DNA of 64,000 nt from Ceriagrion tenellum (GCA_963169105.1 OY720639.1:48651848-48715847), one strand, 5' to 3'. Counted from the first letter of the stretch, positions 35,848 through 48,915 are shown. Notes: generated by a model from the letters alone, not told the origin. Numbers and translations: made by a program.

Positions 35848-36315
35848 TTAAGGGACCATTCAAGTACATATTACGTAAGACGTTTTTGGGCGTGGGGGGG
35901 TTGGGATCATCATACTTTGTCTAATGTAGGGGGGGTGGGGCAGGAGGTCTGGAACCAATTTACGTAAGATTTTTGTCCGTTTTGAATCATTTTATCGTTT
36001 CCAAACATCCTGTGTTTTTTTCAAATATCCTGTGATTGTTCACAACTTCATCAACTGTGGTACTTTTTCGCTCTTGATGTTAATGAATATGGTACTCCAA
36101 CACTGCATAGTTATACGCTATCCAGTGCTCAAATCTGTAAGCTGGCTTCTATGGAAAGATGAAACAGCCGAAAGGGAGAATGTGACGAAGAGTAGATACA
36201 AATATCTAACCTTAAATGTAATAATGAGAGGGAGGGGGTTGGGAAAATCTTACATGGGGCAGAGGGGCTCAAAAATGGCATGAATCGTCTTACGTAATAC
36301 TTGAACGCCCCCTAA
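35848..36315. mobile_element. TIR element/MITE with TTACGTAAGACG ends
   Basis: Left end gggaccattcaagta, then ttacgtaagacg; the inverse of the right end reads gggggcgttcaagta, then ttacgtaagacg. A G-run follows each end. The flanks contain TTA on both sides. About 470 bp, no transposase. Confidence 0.6.
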
Positions 36316-39300
36316 CCCTGAAGGCTTCCGTCAACGGAGAGGAGACATTTTTGCTTAAAAAATGCAGACGCGAGGAATCCCAAAGAAATATGGAAGCTAT
36401 CCATTGAAGCGCGGGTTGGAACGAAGCAGCGCACTCGAACGACGCGTTGTATGGAACTACACAGGATGGCGAAATGTTTGGTAACCTGCCGGTGGGTAGC
36501 ATTCCGTGAGTGCACGACAGCCACGACTAAATGTTTTGTGCATTATCGTCGAATTTATAAATAGGCATTTAAAAACGTGTATATTTGACTTCTTTACGGG
36601 AAACCCAGTGAAAATCATCTCTCGTGAATGCGATTATCGACGTTCTTTTTTACCACGTTTTTATTAAATTGCTTTCTCGTCCGTCTGTTCGGTACAAATT
36701 TTGCATTCAATTTTAAAATAGCTTCTTGATGAGCTAGAGACTTTAAACTTTAATCATGGCTCAGAACTGGATGGCAATGCAATACTATGTAATAAAATAC
36801 GTGTATAATATGATACGAAATAATAATAATAATACTAAAATAATGATAAAAGTTAGCACCTAGGGAACATACAAAATGGAAACGCCTGTCATCGAATGTG
36901 ATACTAATGACAAATTCATTCGTATTATCCGCTGAACTGTACAATTCTATTGGTTGATAGGTATAATAATTTTACATTTCAGATATGATCACACAAGACT
37001 AAAACGCAGAAAATAATTATTCAAATAAGATTTTTTTCTACAACAACATTTTTAAAACGGACGAAGAAGTATAATTCAATTTCTCCCAGCCCCATACAGA
37101 TGTATAACCCCATACAAATTCCAAACCCCATATTGTCCCGAAAATTTGTGATTGTGAATTTTAATAGCTATGTAAGTACTTGTAAGGTTTAAAACGAAAA
37201 ATGTGGAAAATGTATGCAATAGATGTTAGTTTTGAGTGTAGGGAGTAGCTATCGTAGAGAAAACTCACTCAACAGTTCATTTCATTTGCAGTACAATAAA
37301 AATTGTTAGTGACTTAGGTGAACATTTCATGCATCTGTTATCTATTTCATGCGTCCCATGTTTTTCGTTTTAGATCTCACAAGTATTTCCATGGCCATTA
37401 AAATTCACAATAACAAGTTTTCAGGACTATCCGTATGGAGTTAGGAATCTATATGGGGTTATAAATCTGTACTCGGCACTTAAACGATTAGGAAGCTCAC
37501 AATATCTCAGAAGTCTTATTTTATGGTGTGTACGAAGCCTGTTAGTGACTCATTTCTTCATCCCGTGGTTAGAGAGTTGATTGTGGATGGATGGAGTCGC
37601 ACAATTAAAAGAAAATGACAACTTCAATGACCACCCGGGTTCCGATGTACAAACTACATCATCAGAGACATGGAAGACGGGCTCTTATCAAAGTTTTCCA
37701 TTTTTGTGGAAAAATACGCATCTTTTGATATCCATCCATAATGTTTTAATTCCACGCAATGTCGCCTTGATCTTCTTAATTTGTGAGAGAATTTATTTGA
37801 AGTACAATAAAAATTGTTAGTACTAGCTACGTCTTTCTGTTTTCTTCTTTTTCTCGCTTGAGTGGAATGGAAAAAACATGGCGTTTGATTGATACTAAGA
37901 GAATGTTGGGAGGAGATGATGATGCATGAGAGGAGCACATCATATGTCAAACAAATAAATGTAGGTCGTATACTTAATACTTGACAACTTGCCTTTAATC
38001 TTTGAATTTTCCCCACTCTCCCTTATACTCTGAGTTCATATAATCCATTAGCTTTGTGACTTATGAGTAAAGTAAGAGAGAATTGATATGAAGAATAATA
38101 TCTCAAAGAGTTATGTGCTTACTTTCATACGAGAAATTGTTAGGGAAGCATCTTGCTTTGCTAGTTGCTAGTAAATATGGGTTTTTATGACATTATTTTC
38201 AAAAGAATGGAGGACTCTCAAGTTGGAAGAAAATATAAAGTTTATACTTGACTTTCGAAAAGCCAAGCGCCACAATTTATTGTCCATGGGAAGAAGGTAC
38301 TCACATGCAAAAGTATATCCTGGAGAGATATCCAGCACCGACGACAATCAAAATCTTATCTTGCTAGTAGAAACTCCGTTTCGTTGCGTTGGTTAAGTGG
38401 ATTTTAAGCAGATCTTCTTTCTTCACGTAAGGCTCACGACTCCAATCACTGAGTTACTCAAGTTTAGCACTTCTTCCCAACAAAGTATGAACAAGTGTTT
38501 CGGGATCAAGGCCGTCATTCTGTCTCACTCTTGGAGCTTGATTTAGAAAATATTAGCTACGTCTTTCTGTTTTCTTCTTTTTCTCGCTTGAGTGGAATGG
38601 AAAAAAATGGCGTTTGTTTCCATCTTGCCATTACTTTTCAACCTAGCTACTTGTATTGACTTGCGACGTAGCTGGAATGATTTTGCTCTTTCGCTAATGC
38701 CGATATTTTGCTGAATTAAATGTATACTGTCTTGTGTCGGGATTCACGTTCAAGCTTTCTTACTGGGAGCGATACCCTCAAAGCAGCTGAGGTAATGGTT
38801 CCATAGGCTGCTATTTTGAAAAGGTAGCAACCGCACTATTTCCTTGAATAGCGTCTCAGGGCCGCGTTTATCCTTATGTTCCGTACTTTTAAAGACTATT
38901 CAGAGGATAAGTACGGTCTCTTTAACATACAGAATGCTAGCTGTATTTTTTGGTTTTGATGCAATGTCTCGCAAATTTTGTCGCAAAATGTTTTAAACTC
39001 AATGTGTGCAATGAAATATTTTAAACGTCACTCGGAGAACTTTCTTTTTCTCGGCTTACACACGTCACTTTGATGAATGTCACTTGCTTAGTCGAACTGA
39101 AGGAGGACGGTGCCGGGTGCGTGTGATGTAAAGATCGGGATATGCTTGCGAAATCGTCTCCCGGGCGACGAATCCGTGAGTAAATCCTCTGATGCATACA
39201 CTTAGATTGTGTCGAATAGAAACATTCGTTTGGAATCCATGAAATTGCTTGTCTCAGCCATTCTTTTAATTCTTCCATCGACCATTTCTTCTAACTAATT

Positions 39301-39409
39301 TATCATGCCTGTCGTAATCATTTTCGTGTAAGCCTTCAGTAACCTTAATTTGCGCGTCTTACTTTTCCGTTCTTTATGGATTATTCACGGATTTTCTTTT
39401 ATTTATTTT
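36316..39409. other. Intergenic with short direct repeats and a Penelope-like scrap
   Basis: A segment of about 60 bp (tagctacgtctttctgtttt and on) occurs at 37826-37886 and 38555-38612. A 20-bp piece, gtacaataaaaattgttagt, occurs near 37293 and 37802. A Penelope-like end lies at 37630-37665 on the minus strand. ORFs at 37581-38396 and 39021-39278 have no supporting evidence. Confidence 0.45.
37630..37665 (-). mobile_element. Short Penelope-like terminus with hammerhead-like core
   Basis: On the minus strand it reads CTGATGA, then a short hairpin (tgtagtttgtaca), then GGAACCCGGGTGGTC. It parallels the repeats at 10.5, 46.5, 49.7 and 50.4 kb, with the conserved GAAA changed to GGAA. Confidence 0.4.
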
Positions 39410-40190
39410 TTAAAAAATAATAATAACTTTATTTTACAAATAGCTTACATGCTGTAGTTTCCCTTTGGATGGGTTACAAAAAATATTACAAATTACACAG
39501 TTACAAGTATACTTTCATTTTCTGGTCATTATGGTTGATTTTTATCCAGCATGGTCCTGCTAAGCTGAAGCTTATCAGCAGGTTCCAAGTTTACAATGTT
39601 TTGGTGCAATCACAAAGAAAATTATATTCTATCGATAATGAAAAAAAGAATAGTAGTGCAGTTGAGGTCCTGCTGAGCCAAAGCGGCTTGTCAGCAGGTG
39701 CCTTTAGTTAAAAAATATTTTTTTTGCTGTGTAGCGTTTTGGACAATTAACAGCTTAACAATGTTAGCTTATGAGCCACTCTTTTAGTGATTTTTTAAGA
39801 ACAGATATGCTATTAATATCATGCATTGACATAGGTAATTTGTTTAACAACCCTGGGACTGCATGTGTTAAAGACCTCTTGCCATGGAGGTTAAAATACT
39901 TAAGTACAGACAACCTATTTATTCGACGCAGTTGCACGTCAGTATTAATCACACGTTGCTTTATTAATGTGCTGTCAAAGAAGTTGTCACATATTAACAC
40001 ATATTTATACAATTCTTTTCATGGTAACAAACATTGATTCGTATATACTTCTCTCACATTGTTTTCCTTGACCATCAAATGCGCAATCATTTTATTGATT
40101 ATAAATGTCATAATTTTACGTTGTGTTGGGTGTTTTCGACGCCTGCTACGAGCGTATTTTGGCTGAACGAATGACCCACAGAATTTAACG
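39410..40190 (-). mobile_element. LINE 3' fragment, distinct from its neighbour
   Basis: The minus-strand ORF 39764-40012 encodes an end such as GKRSLTHAVPGLLNKLP, then SVLKKSLKEWLIS. The pattern of a [WL]N-x-LP block followed by F/L-K-x-x-LK-x-WL is the closing segment of jockey/CR1-type reverse transcriptase ORFs. A 3' UTR and an A/T-rich tail (taataataact with aataaag on the minus strand) follow at 39410-39430. No palm motifs remain. It abuts the longer CR1/L2-like copy that ends near 40195, so one probably inserted next to or into the other. Confidence 0.5.
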
Positions 40191-40194
40191 GAAC

Positions 40195-42300
40195 TAGTAC
40201 GTCTACGTAATACCCTGCGAGCCACCACGAAGGTGTGTGGCAGGGGGTGAAGATCATCAAACATGCACTATTGCCATGCAAGTAAGATATTTAAGGGAGA
40301 CATGCTAGAGAACAGGGTCACATGCAGCTAGATGGTTAGTATCTTCATAATAAGGAAGGGATTAAGGTTGTTGTTACATGCATCATGCACTACAGACTAC
40401 TCTAACTATATATCACCTGCCTATCCCTTTGCTACGCTGCCTATTGTTCTCTATTATGGTACGCGGGAAAAATGACATTCTAAATCTATCGGTACGACAA
40501 TCTATCTCTCTAATCTTGTTATTATGATCAAACCTAGCATAATACGCAGGGGTTAAAAAAAAAAAAAAAAAATATATATATCTAACGTCATCTGTGAACA
40601 TATCAGTTTCGAATTTACTTAAAAGGTTTAACCTAAATTTTAACCTGCGTTCTGATAGTAATTCCCATCCTAGTTCTTCTATTAAACTAGTAGCACTTAT
40701 AAAATTATCATAACGGCCTTTAACAAACCTAGCGGATCTCCTTTGCACACGCTCTATTTCTTTTATCATACCTTCCTCGTACGGATCCCATAAACTAGCG
40801 GCATATTCGAAATGAGGCCTGACAAGTGTAAAATAGCTTCTTTCTCGTACTCTCTCATCGCATTTGCCTAGAACCCTTTTTACGAATCCTAATCTACGGT
40901 TTGCCACTTTAGTTATTTCCCTGATGTGTTTCCCCCATGATATATCTTCATTGATGGTGACGCCTAAGTATTTAATAGATTAAACGTTAGATATTTTCTT
41001 TTCTTTGATGCAATAATTATTCCGGGGAAGGCCATTCTGTTTCCAAAAGTTCATTATCGCGCATTTCTTCAAATTTAATTCTAGCTACCAACTATCACAC
41101 CATTCATCAATCGCATCTAAATCCTTATCTCAAGACTGACTGTCCTCCTCATTTCTAATGTCCTTATACACTACTGCATCATCGGCAAAAAGACGGATCT
41201 TGGTATTTATTACTACTATATTCAAGTCATTTATTGGGAGAAGAAATAAAATTGGGCCTATCACGCTTCCCTGGGGAAAACCCGATGAAACTTTTACTTC
41301 GCCTGAGCTGAGAGCATCTAATACCACCCTTTGAACGCGTTCATGTAAGAAGTCTCCTATTCAGCCTACTATATTACTGTCTATCCCGTATGATGCTAAC
41401 TTCGCGAGTAACTTACAGTGGGTAACCTTGTCAGAGGCTTTTCTAAAGTCAAGAAACGCTGCGTCTACCTGTACGTTACCTTCTCCGGAAACTAAAATAT
41501 CATGAACAAAAAGACCTAATTGAGTTTCGCAAGACCGTCCCTTTCTGAAACCATGCTGGTTTGTTATCAATAAATCCTGGCTGTCGAGGTGTCCCATTAT
41601 TGATGTAAATATTATATGCTCTATAATTTTACATGATAGTGACGTTAATGATATTGGTCTATAATTACATGGCCGTTCCCTATCTCCGCTTTTATAAATT
41701 GGGGTCACGTTTGCTATCTTCCAGTCCTTGGAAACCGCTTGTTCTTCGAGGGAATTGTTAAATACTAATATTCTTTATACACACCAACTGGAATTTCATC
41801 CGGACCTGAGGACTTGTTCGGGCTAATGTTACTTAGTAAGGATACGATTCCTCTTCAAGAAATATCGATCGGGGGCATTGGTTGTTGAAATCGGTCTGGT
41901 ATGGTTTCGCGCAAACTATTCTTAGATTGATTAAAAACGTTCTGAAAAAAAATAATTCAACAAATTAGCCTTATCTAAACTGGAAGTAACTATTTCGCCT
42001 CTATCGTTTTTCAAGGAATTAACCGTTGACTTTTTAGTTCCCTGTACTTCCCTAACATATGACCAAAATGCTTTCGGATTTCCCTCTAGTTGTTCTCCAA
42101 GTACTTTTCTCTGGAATTCACTAAACGCTTTTCTAAGGGCTGTTTTTGCGGCTGCTTTACAAATTGTATAATGTTCGATAGTATTTTTTAGGTCGCTATT
42201 AGCTACATTTTTCTTAGTTTCGCGTGGCTGACTCGTTGGCGTTTTAAGCATTTTCTAACCTCCGCGTTGTACCACCTTCGTTCCCTAAGTACAAAAACTC
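40195..42300 (-). pseudogene. CR1/L2-like LINE reverse transcriptase, 5'-truncated and broken
   Basis: Minus-strand ORF pieces lie in order. First is a WYNAEVRK-like piece near 42290. 41931-42251 has NPKAFWSYVREVQ, the linker before the RT. 41361-41708 has YRPISLTS, NQHGFRKGRSC and FLDFRKASDKV, with the first catalytic Asp present but the usual AFDKVPH partly changed. 41130-41327 has SGFPQGSVIGPILF and the catalytic FADDA. 40413-40907 has the C-terminal RRLGFVKRVLG, LVRPHFEYAASLWDP and VQRRSARFVKGRY. Shifts and stops separate the pieces, and an A-run with a TA stretch interrupts the end at about 40556. The 3' UTR ends with ccctgccacacacc and gtagacg. The endonuclease domain is missing. Confidence 0.85.
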
Positions 42301-43627
42301 CGGACTCTTAATGAGTCGATGATTAGTTGTATGCCCTAGGGGTAGCATTTTCTTGGCTTAACTGGGAAAACTTGACTAAATAGGCAAAGCTTGATTGATC
42401 TCAATGGATTCTTTTTGATTCATAGTCATTCACTTCCGTTCAGATTGCTGTACTTGGTCTTTTGAGTTCATTATGAAGTACTCTGCCTTTACTTTGCTTT
42501 ACATTATGTATTCATGGCGACTCCGTCATGTTGTGGCTCCTTGTGATTGATGTGTTTATAATTGGTGCTTTGAGACTTCCGAATTGCTTTCTACCTCGGG
42601 AATTTTTTTCTGAAATGCGTTCGTAAGTGAGTCTGTTTCGCTTTGGTATGCTGTTTTTCTTTCTTTCAAATTTCAACGCGCTGTAAAATGAAGTGGGTGG
42701 ACATGAAATTCGAACGCCGCAGTGCTGGATAAGCTATTTCGTTCTTTCACTTCCAGACTTCAAAGCGGATGAGTTGGCGGCCTAAATGTCGAGCTGGAAA
42801 TTGTGTTTACATACGTACACAGGTTGGATTCTAAAGCGTGTAGGTGGGGTTTTCGCTGTCGTTAACGACTTCTTTACTCGTTTCTCTTTGGTCTTGAGTT
42901 GAAAAATTACGCTTGATTTGCAACTGCTTATACCAGTCAATTTCTTGGAAGTTAAGCTGAGGTTGCAGATTGCTGTAACTGCTTACAATCCGTTTTGTAG
43001 TATGTGAGAATCTTTTCCTAAGCGAAGTGCTTTGACCAGAACTATTTATCCAATTGGTTAGTTTAAGAACCTAATAAAAATGGTTTTGTTATTTTAGAAT
43101 AACCCTTAAAGTGATTAAAAGTGTTACATGCCTTGCGCGCGAAGACCAAGTAAAAAAAAACTTTTAATAGGTACGTGATTTGAAAAATAAATTAATATGT
43201 CAGGATCATACATGGGAAGCAAAGGTCACATAAAACTCAGCATTAACATTGATTTGCTCTGGAATGAGGAAATGCATAGCAATCGTCTTGAATTAGAAAA
43301 GTAATTTGTCTTGAAATCGAGCTTTATGTTGTTTTAAAACAATGAATTTTGAAAGTAAAATCTTTTAAGTCGTAGAATACACACTTGAAATCAAAGGCTG
43401 CCGTGGATTAAGAGCGTGGAAACGAATGGAGCGGGTGAGTTGGAATGGTGAAGAGGCCTGACGAGGAAGTGAAAAACGTCATTGGCGAGGAAGAAAAATT
43501 TGTCGCGAAAATTCGGAGAAGGCAGCAAAAAGAAGCGAGGGACAATGTGATAGATAACGGAATGCTAAACAAAACAGTCTGTCTCCATCTTATTCATCCT
43601 GCGTGCTTTTTAACAAATCACATCCCA
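42301..43627. other. Intergenic, nothing recognised
   Basis: Mixed composition. The ORF at 43445-43630 has no supporting motif, and its end runs into the TIR element. Confidence 0.5.
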
Positions 43628-43628
43628 T

Positions 43629-44503
43629 AATTAAGGTAGTTTGATCGAGATATCATGTCGCATAAAATTCCAGGAATATTTCCCCATTGTAAAGAAAAAA
43701 CATCTGCCCTTTCCAAGTGCACCAAAATGACAGTCACTTATCTCTCTACTTTTCGTGATATATGCCAAAATAGTATATATACCGTTTTCCATGTGTAGGG
43801 GTAGCTATGCATTCCAGAGAGAATATTTAGAAAATGAGAATGTTCTTACCAGTACATCTCACCGGGCATTTGACCTAGTGTAGTACGTATCCTTTCTCAA
43901 TGATTAAAAAAAAATAATTGAAAATTATAATTTTTTCCTAAAGGTAGTTCGAGCGAAATATCATTTTACCTAGAATTAAATGAATTAGGGCTCTTTTTGA
44001 AGGAAAATATCTCACCCTTCCAAAAATACCAAACAATCATCCCCTTACCGTACTACTTACCGAGATTTTGGATGAAAAATACCAGCCCTTTTACATTGGA
44101 AATGGTACGTGTATGCACTCCATAGGGACATTATTAAAAAAATGAAGAATTCCTAGCTCCTAGATCTCGTAAAAAATTGACAGTGGGTAGCTTGCATATT
44201 TTCTCAACCATCTTTGAAGATAAACCACATTGTCACCGCGGTAGTTTTTTCAGGATCACAAAAATCCTTCCGTTCTGTTAGAGTTTTTATGTACCTTGCG
44301 AAAAAATGAGTCAAGTTAAAGACTTATACAGATATTCTGATCGAATTACTTATAATTTCAGTCGTATAAAAGTATATTGTTTCACCATTAATATTTCAGT
44401 ATTTTAATTCATGCTACCTACAGCTACTGAAATTAAAATGTTTGATTCGAATATGGTCTCCATCTCGACTGGAGAGCTATCTCGCTCAAACAACCTTAAT
44501 TAA
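43629..44503. mobile_element. TIR element of about 875 bp, non-autonomous
   Basis: Left end aattaaggtagtttgatcga and the inverse of the right end (aattaaggttgtttgagcga) match closely over about 25 bases. TTAA-containing flanks hint at a piggyBac-type target, but the boundary is ambiguous. A third copy of the end motif lies inside at about 43943 in direct orientation (ggtagttcgagcgaaatatc). There is no transposase ORF. Confidence 0.6.
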
Positions 44504-46445
44504 TGCATGTCATAACTAGAGTTTTCGGCACGGTATTTGAAATGTATATGAAGTTACATTAAAATGTTTATTTTTTTAAATATTGGATTCGGCTTGACGT
44601 TTTGATATTTGTTAGCCTAGGTTGTATTAAATTTACTGTATTTTTTCGTATTATAAGAAAATCTGTGCATATGTAATCGAATGATTACGAAGTATGTGTT
44701 ACGAGCCAAAAGGCTACTCGTTTAAATAGCATTGAATTGCCGAAAAGCGAAATCGGAATAATGCAAATTTACACTCATATCCATAGATATCACTAATGAG
44801 AACTTACGAAATGCTTCACAGAAATCTGTATTTAGAAAAATCACTCCCCCCTCCTTCATGGAAGAAGGAAATATGAAGTCGCAGCAAGAATATAAGAAAT
44901 TAAATTTTCAAATATTATGGGTCTAAAGTTGGGAAATTGTTGACCAAGGGATAAGCGAATTCGTATAAGTAAGAGACTGCTGCAACGGAGAGTATTAGAT
45001 GGGAGGGTGCTTTGTGAACACAGGAGAGTAGGGATAAGGATAGTTATATTGGACGAAACATGTTGTTCGACGACTTAAAACGAGAGTGGCGAGGGTATGT
45101 CAAGAGCTAGAGAAAGACTCGGTGCGAGGGAAATTATAACTTTTGAAGAATGTCACTTAACGTTATTAACCTTGATATGAGTACGAAGAGGGTAGGACTA
45201 CCCAATATCGTACCAATCAGTTGTTAAAATACCATGTGAACGAAATTATGAATGTTATAATGATAAACATACGTCGTCCGCCGGGGATAGTGCATGCTGA
45301 CTGCTATATTTGCATATTTGTCATGGATCATGCCGTCTTAGAGCCAATAGTAAGCATAATTCTGCCGTAGTCAAGCATTTCATGGGTTCAAAAGGAAACA
45401 TTTCACGATAAACATCCTCAATTCGTACACAGTACTTAATAAAGTTCACAAGAAATAAAATAATTCGGTATTATATTTGCCTAATAAATATCTAATTAGA
45501 ATAGAAAACAATTTATTCATATTCAAGGCTTTTAAAGTATTTATTAAGTATATGTGTCTTTGTGGCGTACTCAACAAAAATTAAGGATGTGTATCATTCA
45601 GAGGTCCCGCTGTGAAGTGTTTCTTCCGCCACTGGCCATGGCATGAGGTGGCAAATGTGGCCATGGGCACAGGCCTAACACGGCCTCAGATGATCTGCAA
45701 CTATGACCACAGAATAGCCATTTTTGCTGTAGGATAGGCAAAGAGGCCTCATAATAGCCACATACGGCCTCATAAACATCCTGTGGCCGAGTGTGGACAT
45801 TTTCACCGGGGATATTAATGAAAAAACAGGATTTGCTATTTTTACCATGCAAATAAGGCACGGTTTTCCAAGATACTAGCAGTTAAAGATATCCGGCCAA
45901 CGTTATTCGCCGTAAACTCTATATTTTATTGTTTATCATCATCGCGATAAGGCTTATCTTGTCGCAAAAGTCCTGGAAAACCTCTCCGAAACGCTTGGCC
46001 TTTCTGTAACATGTAGTCGCGTGGATAATTCCTTGCAACCGTAGATTAATTTTTAAAATTTTTAATTTTTCAGTACAATAATACATACATTAAGTATGTT
46101 CATTCATATTTTGACGCATACATGTAGATAACTACTAAAATGGATTAGGAATTGAATGCATCTGGTATTTTCTGCCATCTTTGTCTACTTCATCCTTCGT
46201 CCTTGCTGTCGCATTGCTGAAATAATTTTCAGATTCTTAATGTTTGTACTGAAGAGCCAAACAAATATTTTCGACAATGGAAAATAGTAAGGACTGCTGT
46301 TCACTCAGTCTTTCCCGTATTCTATATTTTTACTATGTAACCAAACGAAACATACTTATAATTAATTCAACATTTTGTGTCATATTATTTTGAGATCAGT
46401 GTTCGAATATCCATGCACAAAAATACCTCCAATTATTACTAGCGC
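44504..46445. other. Intergenic, nothing firmly recognised
   Basis: AT-rich. Around 45600-45830 there is a less AT-rich patch with repeated ggcct motifs. ORF 45598-45861 (minus) lacks support. Confidence 0.45.
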
Positions 46446-46446
46446 T

Positions 46447-46605
46447 AATAAATTCAGGCTCCACTTTGTGGAACCTCTCCATATCGGAAATCAAAACTTT
46501 CAAGTAATGGTCCACTAATATTTGTCATTACGTGACGAAACCCGGGTCGTAAATAATAAAAATATTAGTGGACCATTACTTGAAAGTTTTGATTTCCGAT
46601 GTTAC
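46447..46605. mobile_element. Penelope-like foldback, internally deleted copy
   Basis: It shares the 5' flank (cactttgtggaacctctc) and both outer arms with the 10.4 kb copy. The central CTGAAGA blocks are deleted, leaving tgtcattacgtgacGAAACCCGGGTC and GTAAATAATAAAAATATT. The arms from cggaaatcaaaactttcaag inward to ccactaatatt are inverted on the right side. Confidence 0.6.
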
Positions 46606-48855
46606 TAGCGTGTTTGTTCTGATGATTTCAGCAGAGGGTATAGGTTCGCGAATTATCTTAAAATCAGGCATGGGATTACGGTTCCTTCTTTCGTGTTGTC
46701 GTTTTCCAAAACGCAAACCGCTCTAGAAGGGCAATGCTTACAATCAGTACCATCTGAACGTACTCCATCAATTAAAGTTAGTGATTAAAAGCACCCGACA
46801 CAGTTTGAAGAATGATGATGACATTTTGACTCTCATGAGTGCAGTTAAATCTAACGATTGCTCGAGTCAAAGCGTTATGGAGAACTGTGTTCGAACCCCG
46901 GCTCCCAGAATCAGCAACAAAATTGGTTTAAATCTTCTGTAAACATATTAATTGTTTACGTTCGTTTTGGATGAGCGATTGTACTACTCTTCAATCAATC
47001 ACATTCTCTGTTTCTATTTCACCCGTAAATTTAAAAGGACGAAAGTCCTTTGGACGAATAGATATCGGCATGATAATTGTCAATAATAACGGATACATTA
47101 ATCCTCCTGTGGTTTTGTCGGCAAGATATTCTTATCTGCAGAAAAATAGTCGGCGGTTTTGTTGGATTAAGGATAAACCGGGCCATAATAGTTTACCGTT
47201 CAGTCACTTTCTTATTTGCCCAAGTAAGTAGGGTTAATACTTTATAAATTATTATAGACTTAATTGTCGCTTAACATTTTTTGAAAAACTTGTGCCAAGC
47301 TAACTTTACTGTCATGCGATTCCAATGACATGATACTTTCAATACAACTTAAGTCAACTTTGCCTTTGATTATGAAGGGAGTAATCTACGAGACAGGAGA
47401 CCTTTATGGCAAGAATTTCAAGCAGGTAGATTGGTACTGAGCTCACCGGTCAACCCAAAGTTTTAAGGCATAGCTTTCTTCTCAAGCATGGTTGTTCATA
47501 TCAATGAAAGTATTTTTCGTACGAGAATACGATAGATGTAGTGCATGATGCCTAATAACCAATTTTTATATTTTCAATTTTTGTTCGTAACTAAAGTGAA
47601 ACAAAATTATCAAGTATAAAAAGAAAAAAAAGATGCCGATGCCTCTTTCTATTTGACGCAAATAATACGGTCTAATATAATCAGAGTTAAAAATTTCGTT
47701 CGAACGAACTTGGCCAATATTAGCTGGAGAACTGCTCTCAGCTCGCTAAAACACAAATCCTGAGAAACTACCCCTCTCTCGTTTTCAGCTAAGGTTGAAT
47801 TTTTTTTTCAATATTCACAAATCAACCCGGATCCCCCACTTTCAATGGGAAAGTCCCCGACGATATATATCGGCATTAGACTTTCGGAAAGGCGGCGTCA
47901 TTAAGAGGAGTTGAAGGGGATTTTCGGGAAATATTGGCTTAAGAGGTTTTTCCCCTTACCTGGCAATAGATTTTGTCCGAACTTAAAGGAGATATCGCTT
48001 CAGAGTTTGTGGTGTTGAACGGAACCAAAGGCCTTCAGTTCGATTTTAAACATACTCTGTCAGCCGCTGCTCTGATTTCGGGCTGCCAGTAAGAAATGGG
48101 AAGAATGTGACGAGCGAGAGGGTTTTTTCAGTAAATAATGCAGAACTCATTGGACTATCTTCTCGCACCTTTACAATTACCTGTCTTCGCTCTCGGAGAA
48201 ATGGTGACAATTAACGGGGGTTGACGTTATCAGCGCATATCTGTTCAAATTTGCGGCCCGAGTTTAATTCAATGTGCAAATTGGTAGGCGATTAAAGGGT
48301 AAACCGGCCTTATCTGTGGCTATTCTCATAGTTCAGGCTCATCTTTTTATAACCTCGCGACACTTAGGAAGAATTTCTATAATTCCGGGGGAAAACTCTC
48401 CAGAGTGGTTATGGTTGGGTTATATGTATGAGTTAACATGTCAGTTCAGGCAGCGGCATTCCTAGGATTTGGTTTAAGAATTTGAATTAGAATTTGGGGG
48501 ACGTGAATGCGAAATACTAGTGACAGATCCGAGTACCGAGGTGATTCAGGAAGTTTTTGAAAATTATTACTAAAAAGCTGTATTTTTAGCCCATTCTGAA
48601 GCTTTCAAAGATATTTAGTTTGTTAATTTTTTTTATTCATTACTGTTCCTCCTTTAAACGGATTATTTTTAATTACACATTTACCTCTATTGGAGAGTCC
48701 GGTCCCGTTCATTTCCTCCTACACATACGCTCATAGGTTTAGGTGCACCTATATTTTATTCGTATTCGATTTCATGGCTATATTTGCTTCTTTTAAGTTT
48801 TTATAAGAGTTGCAATCATAATAGCCATTTTAATTACATATATTATTTTATTTAC

Positions 48856-48861
<6 letters not shown>
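46606..48861. other. Intergenic; one weak exon-like ORF
   Basis: 46971-47225 is open from an ATG and runs into a good donor (aagtaagtagg), but the 84-residue peptide (MSDCTTLQSITFSVSISPVN and on) has no recognisable motif and no partner exon. 47800-48480 is more GC-balanced and non-repetitive without a long ORF, so it could be regulatory. Nothing else is seen. Confidence 0.4.

Positions 48862-48913
<52 letters not shown>
48862..48913. repeat. (TA)n microsatellite
   Basis: About 50 bases of uninterrupted TA dinucleotide; a shorter run follows at 49017-49031. The ORF reading YIYIYIY here is an artefact of the repeat. Confidence 0.95.

Positions 48914-48915
<2 letters not shown>

Noticed and set aside
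36290..36524. Overlapping minus-strand ORFs beside the MITE
   Set aside because: Two overlapping frames without domains, partly inside the MITE end.
46850..46915. Possible tRNA gene (gttcgaacccc)
   Set aside because: A B-box-like string is present but no cloverleaf with an acceptor stem can be formed; at best a SINE remnant.
46971..47231. 86-codon ORF ending in a consensus donor
   Set aside because: It has an ATG and a donor but no recognisable domain, no partner exon and no promoter; one ORF of this length is expected by chance in this much sequence.
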